A stretch of 64,000 nucleotides of DNA from NCBI RefSeq assembly GCF_029936995.1, contig NZ_JAPYRE010000001.1:372001-436000 (forward strand), read 5' to 3'. The notes beneath the pieces are model-generated. The model saw only the letters and a list, made by a program, of their open reading frames with translations. It was not told the DNA's origin and did no database searches. Source of the DNA: Henriciella sp. (GTDB lineage: Bacteria > Pseudomonadota > Alphaproteobacteria > Caulobacterales > Hyphomonadaceae). The translations under genes were made by a program, and so were the position numbers. Within the stretch, counting starts at the first letter, position 1, and each line of letters opens with the position of its first letter. Positions 39,070 to 47,221 of the stretch are shown one piece after another.

Positions 39070-40881
39070 TCAGATCGGCTGGCACTGGGCTTTCAGCCAG
39101 TCGCTGACTTCACCATCGACCAGTGGACCCAGCTTTTCGAGCACCTCTTCATGATAGCGGTTCACCCAGTCATGCTCGGCGGGTGAGAGAAGCTCAAGGT
39201 CGATGAGTTCGCGAGAGAGTGGCGCCCAGGTCAGGTTGCGGAAGCCCAGCATCTTGCGCTCGCCCCCCGGAATGTCTGCCGGTTCTGTAACGTATTGCAG
39301 GTTCTCGATCCGGATACCGTATTGGCCCTCCCGGTAGAAGCCGGGCTCGTTGGAAACGATCATGCCGGGTGCGAGCGGTATGCTGTTCCAGGGCTTGGCA
39401 ATGCGCTGCGGGCCTTCATGTACGCCGAGATAGACGCCGACGCCGTGGCCGGTGCCATGGTCATAGTCCAGACCGGCCTGCCAGAGCGGATGACGCGCCA
39501 GCGCATCGAGGTGCGTGCCGGTCGTGCCTTCAGGAAAACGTACGCTCGCCAGTGCGATATGGCCTTTCAGGACAAGCGTGTAATGCCTGCGCATGTCATC
39601 AGACGGGTCACCGATCGGAACGGTGCGCGTCACATCGGTTGTCCCGGCGGGGTACTGCCCGCCACTGTCGACGAGGTAGAGTGAGCCGCGCTCAAGTTTC
39701 CTGTTTGAGGCCGAAGATACCCGGTAATGGGGCAGGGCACCGTGGGGGCCAGCCCCTGAAATTGTTTCAAAGGACAGGTCGTTGAGGTCGCCAAGATCTT
39801 CGCGGAAGCTTTCAAGCTTGAGAGCAGCGTCAATCTCGGTGACTTCGCCGGACTGTCCTTCCGTCGCAAGCCAGTGGAGGAATCGCGTCAGCGCTGCGCC
39901 ATCCTTGATGTGAGCCGCTTCGGTGCCGGCGATCTCGGTCGCGTTCTTGCAGGCCTTTGGCAAGAGTACGGGATCGGGCTGTCGCAGGATACTGGCTCCA
40001 GCGTCTTCCAATGCGCCGAAGAACCAGGCTGAAGCCAGGGCCGGGTCCAGGCTGATCGTCTTGCCTTTGAGTTCGGCCAGAGCAGGCTCAAGGTCTTCCA
40101 TGGGGCGCAGGCGAACCTGATTGCCGAGGTGTTCGCGCAGGGCGTCGTTTGTTTTTTTCGGATCAAGGAAAAGGTCGGCGGTGCCGTCAGCCTTGAGAAT
40201 AGCGCGCGAGAGGGGCAGGGGTGAGCAGGCGACATCGCCGCCACGGATATTGAAGGCCCATGCCACAGAAGCCGGTGACGTGACTACGGCCGCTTCCGCA
40301 CCATCGGCTTTCAGGGCGTCAGCAATCTCGGTACGTTTCTGGCCTGCCTCGACGCCGGCGTTTTCCAGCTTCTGCGGGACGACCTGTGCCATCGGCTCAT
40401 CCGGTCGGTCATCCCAGGCTGCGTCTATGGGATTTTTCTGAACCGCCTTCAGCGTGACGCCGACCTTGCGTGCACTTGCCTGGAGCGCCTCAAGATCATT
40501 CGGCGTCATCAGCTTCGGATCATAGCCGAGCGTCTTGTCCTTCAGGCTTTGCTTTGCGAGCCATCCGAACGGGCCGGGCTCGGGAAGGCCCTCGATATCG
40601 ATCAGCTCCGGGTCGGTCTGGTCACGCACCTGCAGGGTGTAGCGCCCGTCTGCGAAGATGACGGCATTGTCCTGAAACACCATCGCGGCACCAGCCGATC
40701 CGGTGAAGCCGGTTGCCCAGGTCAGCCTGTCATTACAGGCAGGCAGGTACTCGTTCTGATATTCATCTTCATGCGGCACATAAAAGCCATCAAGGCCCTG
40801 TGCTTTCATCGCATCGCGCAGGCGGGGAAGGTTGTTCCGGCCAAGCTGTGGGCCGCCCTTCACATCGAAATTCTGTCTCAT
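39070..40881 (-). CDS. Xaa-Pro aminopeptidase, M24B family
   Basis: The 603-residue protein matches the long aminopeptidase P form with two creatinase-like N-terminal domains and a C-terminal pita-bread metallopeptidase domain. N-terminal FYVPHEDEYQNEYLP, ATGFTGSAGAAMVF and ADGRYTLQVRDQ are typical. In the catalytic part the metal ligands lie in DSGGQYPAGTTDVTRT, GTGHGVG, HEGPQRI and NEPGFYREGQYGIRIEN. It removes N-terminal residues next to proline in the cytosol. It is downstream of prmA on the same strand with a 45-bp gap and convergent with ligA. Confidence 0.93.
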   Translation of the reverse strand: MRQNFDVKGGPQLGRNNLPRLRDAMKAQGLDGFYVPHEDEYQNEYLPACNDRLTWATGFTGSAGAAMVFQDNAVIFADGRYTLQVRDQTDPELIDIEGLPEPGPFGWLAKQSLKDKTLGYDPKLMTPNDLEALQASARKVGVTLKAVQKNPIDAAWDDRPDEPMAQVVPQKLENAGVEAGQKRTEIADALKADGAEAAVVTSPASVAWAFNIRGGDVACSPLPLSRAILKADGTADLFLDPKKTNDALREHLGNQVRLRPMEDLEPALAELKGKTISLDPALASAWFFGALEDAGASILRQPDPVLLPKACKNATEIAGTEAAHIKDGAALTRFLHWLATEGQSGEVTEIDAALKLESFREDLGDLNDLSFETISGAGPHGALPHYRVSSASNRKLERGSLYLVDSGGQYPAGTTDVTRTVPIGDPSDDMRRHYTLVLKGHIALASVRFPEGTTGTHLDALARHPLWQAGLDYDHGTGHGVGVYLGVHEGPQRIAKPWNSIPLAPGMIVSNEPGFYREGQYGIRIENLQYVTEPADIPGGERKMLGFRNLTWAPLSRELIDLELLSPAEHDWVNRYHEEVLEKLGPLVDGEVSDWLKAQCQPI

Positions 40882-40926
40882 CTTCTAAACCTAGGACGAA
40901 AGACCGGTGAGCGGAAGGTGCGAGCT

Positions 40927-41787
40927 TCACGCGTGCTTGCGGAAAACCAGGCTTGACCAGCCATCCTTTCGAACTCGATGGACAAGTGACAGGCCGCGCG
41001 CGCCATAGGCCTTGCGCACAAGCGGTTCCTGATGGGTCAAAAGGCCGGACAGGATGACATGGCCGCCAGTTGCCGTCAGTTCACAGATTGTCGGCGAGAG
41101 ACCCACGAGCGGGCGGAACAGGATGTTTGCGAAGACAAGGTCATACGGCGCGTCACGGCGGATTGTAGTATTGAAGCCGCCACCAGTCTCGAAGGTCTGG
41201 AAGGCATTCGCGACATGGTTTTTCGCGGCATTTTCATTGGCCACACGCACGCTGTCAGCGTCGATCTCTGTACCCCAGGCGCGCAGGCTGCCAGTCTTGA
41301 TTGCAGCGATCGCGAGCAGGCCGGAGCCTGTTCCCACATCCAGAACCTTCTGTGGGCGGTCCTGCTTGAGCACATGCTCCAGACCCAGCAGACAGCCAAG
41401 CGTGGTACCGTGATGCCCGGTCCCGAAGGCCGGTCCAGCCTCGATGAGGATTGGCGTCTTCCCCGGCGCGGATTTCGCCAGCACATGGCTGCCGGCCACG
41501 ATAAAGCGTCCGGCCTCGACCGGGGGCAGGCCTTCCAGTGAAAGCGTTACCCAGTCGCGGTCCTCCAATGGTTCGACCACTGGATTAAGGTTAGGCGACG
41601 TCTCCTCGATGAGGGCCTGGCAGGCATCTGCATCTTCGCGTGTTTCGGCATAGGCATCGAGACGCCAGGCATGGCGGCCATCCTCCTTGGCATCCACGGC
41701 GCCCGCCGGTGATGGGTCGGTCCAGGCCAGGGCATCCCAGGCAGCTTCAATGGCCTCACGCGGGCCTTTTGCGGTGATCTGATACAT
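40927..41787 (-). CDS. prmA: Ribosomal protein L11 methyltransferase PrmA
   Basis: PrmA trimethylates several lysines and the N-terminus of ribosomal protein L11. The 286-residue protein has the small N-terminal L11-recognition domain (about 1-95). The class I SAM-dependent fold follows with AFGTGHHGTT, VLDVGTGSGLLAIAA, the acidic WGTEIDADSV and the catalytic-loop NILFRPL. The start at 41787 (MYQITAKG) was chosen by family alignment from memory; the ATG at 41811 would add eight residues and cannot be excluded, since neither has a strong ribosome site. Confidence 0.93.
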   Translation of the reverse strand: MYQITAKGPREAIEAAWDALAWTDPSPAGAVDAKEDGRHAWRLDAYAETREDADACQALIEETSPNLNPVVEPLEDRDWVTLSLEGLPPVEAGRFIVAGSHVLAKSAPGKTPILIEAGPAFGTGHHGTTLGCLLGLEHVLKQDRPQKVLDVGTGSGLLAIAAIKTGSLRAWGTEIDADSVRVANENAAKNHVANAFQTFETGGGFNTTIRRDAPYDLVFANILFRPLVGLSPTICELTATGGHVILSGLLTHQEPLVRKAYGARGLSLVHRVRKDGWSSLVFRKHA

Positions 41788-41861
41788 GGTGAAGGGCCAT
41801 AGCAGAGGCATAAAAAGCCGGATAGGGTTTCACTCAGACAAGTAGATTAGGGAGGACAAAA

Positions 41862-42728
41862 GTGAAACTGATCGGACGCATCATGATGGGTGCCGCAGTG
41901 GCCTGTATGGCAGCGATACCCGCAGGCTTCGCACAGGAAGAGGCATCCGACTGGCGTGCCGTGGCACCAGAGAACCTGCTTCTCATCGACACCGGAAAGG
42001 GCCGCATCACGATAGAGCTCAATCCGGATTTTGCGCCTGGTCATGTGGACAGGATACGGGAACTCGCGGAGGCCGGGGTGCTGGACGGAGAAACCTTCTA
42101 CCGTGTTATTGACGGGTTTGTTGCGCAGGGTGGGCTGAACGAGGAGGGGGCTGTCGATGCGTGGCCAGCCCTCGAAAATGAAAATGACCGCCCCTATGGC
42201 GGAGAAGATTTCATCGAGCTTGGCAACCGGGACCTTTTCGCACCTGAAGTCGGCCATATCGACGGATTTGCGGTCGGCCGGAACCAGCTGCTCCAGGAGG
42301 AGTGGCTGCTGCATTGTCCCGGCGCGGTCGCGATGGCGCGGGATACCGGACCGGACACGGCGGCGACGGAGTTTTATATCGTTCTGGATGCGCAGCGTTA
42401 TCTCGACCGGAACCTGACCGTGTTCGGACGTGTCATTGATGGCATGAAGAATGTGCAGGCGCTCAAGCGCGGCGACCGTGAGATCGAGAATGGTGTCATT
42501 CAGGCCCCGGACGAAGGCGATGAAATCATCGATTTCTACATGGCCAGTTCACTGCCCGAAGATGAACGTCCGCAATGGGAAGTCATGGAGACCAACAGCA
42601 TCGCGTTTGAGGACTTCAAGGTAGCCAAGCGAATCCGAAATGAAGAATTCTTCTATCGTCAGCCGCCCCAGGTCCTCGATATCTGCAGCTTCTCCGTCCC
42701 GGCTCGCCAGGCCGGTGAGGGTGGCTGA
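41862..42728 (+). CDS. Periplasmic cyclophilin-type peptidylprolyl isomerase
   Basis: The 288-residue product has a Sec signal peptide ending PAGFAQ and a cyclophilin domain. Landmarks are LLLIDTGKGRITIELNPDFA, the FYRVIDGFVAQGG catalytic segment, PGAVAMARDTGPDTAATEFY and LTVFGRVIDGM. Between the QGG and the GAVAMAR parts is an insertion of roughly 60 residues (about 90-150), longer than in E. coli PpiA, seen in a long alphaproteobacterial subgroup. A C-terminal extension of about 60 residues follows. It would catalyse proline isomerisation of exported proteins. GGGAGG precedes the ATG. It is divergent from prmA. Confidence 0.9.
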   Translation: MKLIGRIMMGAAVACMAAIPAGFAQEEASDWRAVAPENLLLIDTGKGRITIELNPDFAPGHVDRIRELAEAGVLDGETFYRVIDGFVAQGGLNEEGAVDAWPALENENDRPYGGEDFIELGNRDLFAPEVGHIDGFAVGRNQLLQEEWLLHCPGAVAMARDTGPDTAATEFYIVLDAQRYLDRNLTVFGRVIDGMKNVQALKRGDREIENGVIQAPDEGDEIIDFYMASSLPEDERPQWEVMETNSIAFEDFKVAKRIRNEEFFYRQPPQVLDICSFSVPARQAGEGG

Positions 42729-42742
42729 GTTATCTGGCCAGT

Positions 42743-43228
42743 CTAATTACGCCAACCGCGGTCATAATGGGCCCAGGCCGCGGCGCGGTCATTGTGCCAG
42801 CTCCGGTAAGAGGAATACTGCTCTTGCCGTACCGGATATGCCTCTGACGAGTAATAGCTCACATCGCGGTCATACGATTCATGGTGATACTCATGATGGC
42901 CATGCCCGTGACTGTGGGTGTGATAGCAATCCGGCGGCGCGATCCTGGTGTAGGTACGCGTGTACCGGCGCACAGTGACAGGCTCTGTCACATAGGTTCG
43001 GCCATAAGTGACGGGTGCGCAGCAGCAGCATGCCGATGAAGTATACGTGACAGTCGACGGTGCACGCTCAACATAGACGTCCCTGTCATAATAATGCGTC
43101 TCCTGCTCATGCGGTGAGAGGGGTTCCGGCCCCGGATTGGGCGGCGGGGCATTCTCATAACCGTCGGCAAAAGCTGGCAAGGCGGATATCACTGTAAGGC
43201 CGAGACCGAGAATGAAAGCTTTCTGCAT
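42743..43228 (-). CDS. Secreted Cys4/His-rich small protein
   Basis: I do not recognise this family. The 161-residue product has a Sec signal peptide ending ALPAFA|DGYE and a Pro-rich segment. Four consecutive cysteines (67-70) lie in a Tyr/Thr/Val-rich stretch. A histidine-rich run (about residues 103-116, HTHSHGHGHHEYHH) and a Tyr/Ser/Trp-rich end with repeated RSWHND and AHYDRGW segments follow. Cys and His clusters suggest metal binding, and the Tyr content suggests an adhesive or matrix-associated protein; both are inference. A perfect CtrA box lies 35-50 bp upstream. The stop is 14 bp from that of the convergent cyclophilin gene. Confidence 0.75.
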   Translation of the reverse strand: MQKAFILGLGLTVISALPAFADGYENAPPPNPGPEPLSPHEQETHYYDRDVYVERAPSTVTYTSSACCCCAPVTYGRTYVTEPVTVRRYTRTYTRIAPPDCYHTHSHGHGHHEYHHESYDRDVSYYSSEAYPVRQEQYSSYRSWHNDRAAAWAHYDRGWRN

Positions 43229-43262
43229 TGCCGTGATCCTTCTGTCCTGAGCAGGCGCTTGG

Positions 43263-43278
43263 TTAATGTATAGTTAAC
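43263..43278. promoter_or_regulatory. CtrA box in the region between the Cys4/His-rich gene and dapB
   Basis: TTAA (43263-43266), seven bases, then TTAAC (43274-43278) is a perfect CtrA consensus. The minus strand reads TTAA-N7-TTAACC as well, so the site is near-palindromic. Toward dapB, TTGGTT (43259-43264), a 16-bp spacer and CATAAT (43281-43286) form a plausible promoter that the box would overlap. Toward the minus-strand gene it ends 35 bp before the ATG. Confidence 0.7.
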
Positions 43279-43376
43279 ATCATAATGCGCTGGCAGCACA
43301 GTGGTTTCTCGTCTGAGGCGAAAATCGGCCCGCCTGCCTCTAGGCGCGCACGGACAAAAGTGGTTATGGAGGGCGC

Positions 43377-44186
43377 ATGAGCAGTTCACTGAAGATCGCA
43401 GTTGCAGGCGTGGCAGGCCGAATGGGCCGCCAGATCGCCAATGCCGCCATAGAGTCCGGTCATGAAATTACCGGCGCCAGCGAAGCATCCGGCTCTCCCC
43501 ATCTTGGACAGGACATCGGTACAATCCTGGAACGTGCCTCCCAGGGCGTTTCTGCCGTTGAAGACCCGGCCAAGGCTGCAAGCGGCGCTGACGTCTGGAT
43601 CGACTTTACCCGGCCACAGGCCACGTTGGCAGCTTTGCACGCGCTGAAAGGGGCAGGCGTCAAAGCCGCGATAATCGGCACCACCGGTTTTGACGGGGCA
43701 GATGAGGCCGATATCGCAGAAATTGCAGAAGAGATTGCCATCGTGAAGGCTGGCAATTTCTCGCTTGGCGTGAACCTCCTCTGTGCCCTGACCCGCCGGG
43801 CCGCTGAAAGCCTCGGCGAGGACTGGGATATCGAAGTCCTGGAAACCCATCATCGCCGCAAGGTCGATGCGCCCTCCGGTACCGCCCTTATGCTGGGCGA
43901 CGCAGCAGCCAGCGGGCGGGGGGCTGACCTCAAGACACTACGCAGTGCCCCCTATGATGGGCCGGATTCAAAACGTGAAACCGGCACGATCGGCTTCGCG
44001 GTCCGCCGCTCAGGCGGGGTCATTGGTGAGCATGAGGTCACATTTGCAAGTGAGCAGGAAGTCCTTTCACTTGCCCATACCGCGCTTGACCGGGCCGTGT
44101 TCGCCAATGGAGCCCTTTCTGCGGCGCGCTGGGCCGTGCGCCAGGAGCCGGGCCTGTATGACATGAATGATGTTCTCGGCCTGTGA
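43377..44186 (+). CDS. dapB: 4-hydroxy-tetrahydrodipicolinate reductase DapB
   Basis: DapB reduces the product of DapA with NAD(P)H on the path to meso-diaminopimelate and lysine. The 269-residue protein has the nucleotide loop VAGVAGRMGRQI near the N-terminus, VWIDFTRPQATL, GTTGFDGADEADI, GNFSLGVNLLCAL, the catalytic ETHHRRKVDAPSGTAL segment and GEHEVTFASEQEVLSLAH. Length and motifs match the family. It supplies meso-DAP for the MurE encoded in this window. Confidence 0.97.
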   Translation: MSSSLKIAVAGVAGRMGRQIANAAIESGHEITGASEASGSPHLGQDIGTILERASQGVSAVEDPAKAASGADVWIDFTRPQATLAALHALKGAGVKAAIIGTTGFDGADEADIAEIAEEIAIVKAGNFSLGVNLLCALTRRAAESLGEDWDIEVLETHHRRKVDAPSGTALMLGDAAASGRGADLKTLRSAPYDGPDSKRETGTIGFAVRRSGGVIGEHEVTFASEQEVLSLAHTALDRAVFANGALSAARWAVRQEPGLYDMNDVLGL

Positions 44187-44283
44187 GGCATCTTTGACGC
44201 CACGGCAGAGATTGCCATTCCCGAGCGGAAGGGGCTTATCGTCCCGCTATTATCTATCTTTCTAGTCTTTTCGGGAGGACATC

Positions 44284-45528
44284 ATGGCAGACGCATACAT
44301 CATCGACGCGGTCCGCACACCGCGCGGTATCGGCAAAGTTGGCAAGGGTTCGCTGGCTCATCTTCACCCCCAGATCCTGGGCGCGACAGTGCTTTCCGCG
44401 ATCCGTGACCGCAATAATCTCGACACTTCGACTGTTGATGACATCATCTGGGGCACAAGCTCCCAGCGCGGCAAGCAGGGGGGCGATATGGGCCGCATGG
44501 CTGCACTTGATGCCGGTTATGACATCAAGGCTTCCGGTGTGACCCTGGACCGCTTCTGTGGTTCGGGCATCACCACCGTGAACCTGGCAGCTGCACAGAT
44601 CATGTCCGGCATGGAAGACTGCGTCGTCGCCGGCGGATGCGAGATGATGAGCTATACTTCATCGTCGGCTGATCCGAGTGTCCCGCCTATGATTGATGGT
44701 GGCAACCTGCGCCTTCGCGCCAAGCATCCCCAGTCCCAGCAGGGCGTTTGTGCGGATGCGATTGCGACGATCGAGGGTATCGACCGCGAGGCCGTAGACC
44801 AGCTCGCGCTGACATCCCAGCAGCGCGCCAAGCGGGCCATGGATGAGGGCCGCTTCGACAAGTCCGTTGTGCCGGTCCACAACGAAGACGGGTCCGTGGC
44901 GCTCGAGAAGGATGAATTCCCGCGTCCGAACACGACCATGGAAACTCTCTCCGGCCTCAAGACGGTGTTCAACATGTATATGGACATCCCGATTGACGAA
45001 GAGGGCAACACCTACGGGTCGATGATCTTCAACAAATATCCCGACCTGAAAGGCAAGATGAACCATGTCCATCATGCCGGGAACTCGTCAGGGGTTGTCG
45101 ACGGGGCGGCCGCTTTGCTGCTGACCTCCAAGGAATATGCCGACAAGCATGGCTACAAGCCACGCGCCCGCATCATTGCCACTGCAAATATGGGTGACGA
45201 CCCGACCCTGATGCTCAACGCCCCCGTGCCAGCGGCCAAGAAAGTCCTGGAAAAGGCTGGCATGACGAAAGACCAGATCGACGTTTGGGAAATCAATGAA
45301 GCCTTCTCTGTCGTAGCCGAGAAGTTTATCCGTGATCTTGAGCTCGACCGCGAGAAAGTGAACATCAACGGCGGTGCCATGGCGCTTGGCCACCCGATTG
45401 GTGCGACTGGTTCGATCCTGATCGGCACAGTTCTCGACGAGCTGGAGCGGTCAGGCGGCCAGTACGGGCTTGTCACTATGTGCGCAGCTGGCGGGATGGC
45501 ACCGGCCATTATCATTGAGCGCCTGTAG
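44284..45528 (+). CDS. Acetyl-CoA C-acyltransferase (thiolase)
   Basis: The 414-residue thiolase-fold enzyme shows the nucleophilic Cys in LDRFCGSGITT (about residue 90), the substrate-loop region, INEAFSVVAE, GGAMALGHPIGATGS with the catalytic His, and MCAAGGMAPAIIIE with the second catalytic Cys. Annotated relatives of this length act in beta-oxidation (FadA-type) or acetoacetyl-CoA formation; the sequence does not decide between them. GGGAGG precedes the ATG. It is alone on its transcript, with a strong terminator after it. Confidence 0.92.
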   Translation: MADAYIIDAVRTPRGIGKVGKGSLAHLHPQILGATVLSAIRDRNNLDTSTVDDIIWGTSSQRGKQGGDMGRMAALDAGYDIKASGVTLDRFCGSGITTVNLAAAQIMSGMEDCVVAGGCEMMSYTSSSADPSVPPMIDGGNLRLRAKHPQSQQGVCADAIATIEGIDREAVDQLALTSQQRAKRAMDEGRFDKSVVPVHNEDGSVALEKDEFPRPNTTMETLSGLKTVFNMYMDIPIDEEGNTYGSMIFNKYPDLKGKMNHVHHAGNSSGVVDGAAALLLTSKEYADKHGYKPRARIIATANMGDDPTLMLNAPVPAAKKVLEKAGMTKDQIDVWEINEAFSVVAEKFIRDLELDREKVNINGGAMALGHPIGATGSILIGTVLDELERSGGQYGLVTMCAAGGMAPAIIIERL

Positions 45529-45554
45529 CATCCGACTTGTCGGACATGATTGTA

Positions 45555-45592
45555 TCGCCCCGTCCGGTCATCTCCGGGCGGGGCGAATTTTC
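45555..45592 (+). terminator. Rho-independent terminator after the thiolase gene
   Basis: A 13-bp stem (45555-45567 with 45574-45586, one G-T wobble) with a 6-nt loop is followed by an A/T-rich tail containing TTTT. It lies 27 bp after the stop codon. Confidence 0.85.
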
Positions 45593-45686
45593 GTTAAAAT
45601 TCAAAAGACCGTTTGAACCATAACTCCATTTCCGTGTGCCATATCGGGCCGTAACGAAATGACCCAGAAGGGTCGCATTACGGGTG

Positions 45687-47165
45687 ATGACGATGGCGAA
45701 GACGGTTCTGGTAATTGATGACGATCCGACACAGCGCAGGCTGATCCAGGCTTCTGTGGAGAAGGCCGGGTTTGCCTGCCGGACAGCACCTGATGGTGAA
45801 AGCGGATTTACCGCCGCCACAGAGGCGGGTGCTGATGTCATCCTGCTGGACCTTACCATGCCGGGCCTTTCGGGCATGGAGACGCTGGAGCGTCTGTCCG
45901 AACGCGTTCCGGATGTACCGGTCATCATGCTCACGGCAACGTCCGGCATCGACACCATCGTCACCACCATGCGGGCGGGCGCTGTCGACTTCATTGTTAA
46001 GCCGGCCAATCCTGAGCGCGTCGTCGTATCGATCCGCAACGCCCTGAAAATGTCCTCGCTGACGGGGGAGGTGAAACGCCTGACCCGCAAGTCGGAAGGC
46101 GGGATGAATTTCGATGACATGATCGCTGACGCGCCCATGATGCGTCAGGTCGTCCGTCTCGGCCAGCGTGCGGCCAGTTCCGACATTCCGGTTCTCATCC
46201 TCGGGGAAAGCGGTGTGGGCAAGGAAGTCATCGCCCGTTGCATCCAGGGCGCTTCGGAGCGCGCGGGCAAGCCGTTCGTCACGGTGAACTGTGGGGCTAT
46301 CCCGGAAAATCTCGTGGAGTCGATCCTGTTCGGCCATGAAAAAGGGGCTTTCACAGGCGCAGTATCGAAATCTCTTGGTAAGTTCGTTGAAGCCGATGGC
46401 GGCACGCTATTCCTTGATGAGGTTGGTGAACTGCCGCTCGACATGCAGGTGAAACTGCTGCGCGCGCTTCAGGAGGGTGAAGTCGATGCCGTCGGTTCGC
46501 GCCGGCCAACCAAGGTGGACGTGCGCATCATTTCGGCGACGAACAAGGATCTCGCCGAACAGGTAAAGGCGGGCGCCTTCCGCGAAGACCTCTATTACCG
46601 CCTCAACGTCTTTCCCGTAGACATGCCGTCACTGCGTGAGCGCAAGGAAGACATTCCGGCACTCGTCGAACACTTTATTTCCCGTTTCAACGCTTCTGAG
46701 GACCGTGACGTCCAGAGCGCCAGCGAGGAAACGCTGCAAATGCTCTGCGCGCATGACTGGCCGGGCAATGTCCGCCAGCTCGAGAACGCCGTGTTCCGCG
46801 CGGTGATCCTTTGTGAAGGGGTTGAGTTGCAGCCCCACGATTTCCCGCAGATTTCCGGTATCATGCCCGAAATGGCCGACCTGCCGCCGGTTCCGGCCCG
46901 TTCCAGGCCTGACAATGATGTCGAGGATCCAGTTTCCGGCGAAGCTGCCGCTTCACTATCCGGTGCCGGGCCTGTCGCCATCAAGGGGGAGAATGGTGAA
47001 CTCCGCACGCTTTCGGACATTGAGCGCGATGTCATCGAATATGCGATAGACTTCTATCAGGGCCACATGTCGGAAGTCAGTCGCCGTCTCGGGATTGGCC
47101 GCTCGACGCTCTACCGCAAGATCCGCGAATATGAACTCGACCCGGACAAACGGAAGATCGGCTAG
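45687..47165 (+). CDS. Sigma-54-dependent response regulator, NtrC family
   Basis: The 492-residue protein has an N-terminal receiver domain (acidic pocket VIDDD; phosphoacceptor Asp in LLDLTMPG, about residue 55; Lys in FIVKPAN). A sigma-54 AAA+ domain follows, with GESGVGKE, an intact GAFTGA loop and GGTLFLDEVGE, then a C-terminal Fis-type HTH (EVSRRLGIGRSTLYRKI). GAFTGA indicates that it contacts sigma-54 and activates promoters when phosphorylated. No histidine kinase is adjacent, so it is an orphan regulator here. Start choice is uncertain: GTG at 45684, ATG at 45687 and ATG at 45693 are all possible. Confidence 0.93.
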   Translation: MTMAKTVLVIDDDPTQRRLIQASVEKAGFACRTAPDGESGFTAATEAGADVILLDLTMPGLSGMETLERLSERVPDVPVIMLTATSGIDTIVTTMRAGAVDFIVKPANPERVVVSIRNALKMSSLTGEVKRLTRKSEGGMNFDDMIADAPMMRQVVRLGQRAASSDIPVLILGESGVGKEVIARCIQGASERAGKPFVTVNCGAIPENLVESILFGHEKGAFTGAVSKSLGKFVEADGGTLFLDEVGELPLDMQVKLLRALQEGEVDAVGSRRPTKVDVRIISATNKDLAEQVKAGAFREDLYYRLNVFPVDMPSLRERKEDIPALVEHFISRFNASEDRDVQSASEETLQMLCAHDWPGNVRQLENAVFRAVILCEGVELQPHDFPQISGIMPEMADLPPVPARSRPDNDVEDPVSGEAAASLSGAGPVAIKGENGELRTLSDIERDVIEYAIDFYQGHMSEVSRRLGIGRSTLYRKIREYELDPDKRKIG

Positions 47166-47221
47166 GGCCAACCGCAAGATTCGGGTGGAATCGGCTGAAC
47201 TTCCGGCCCACAATTCCACCC

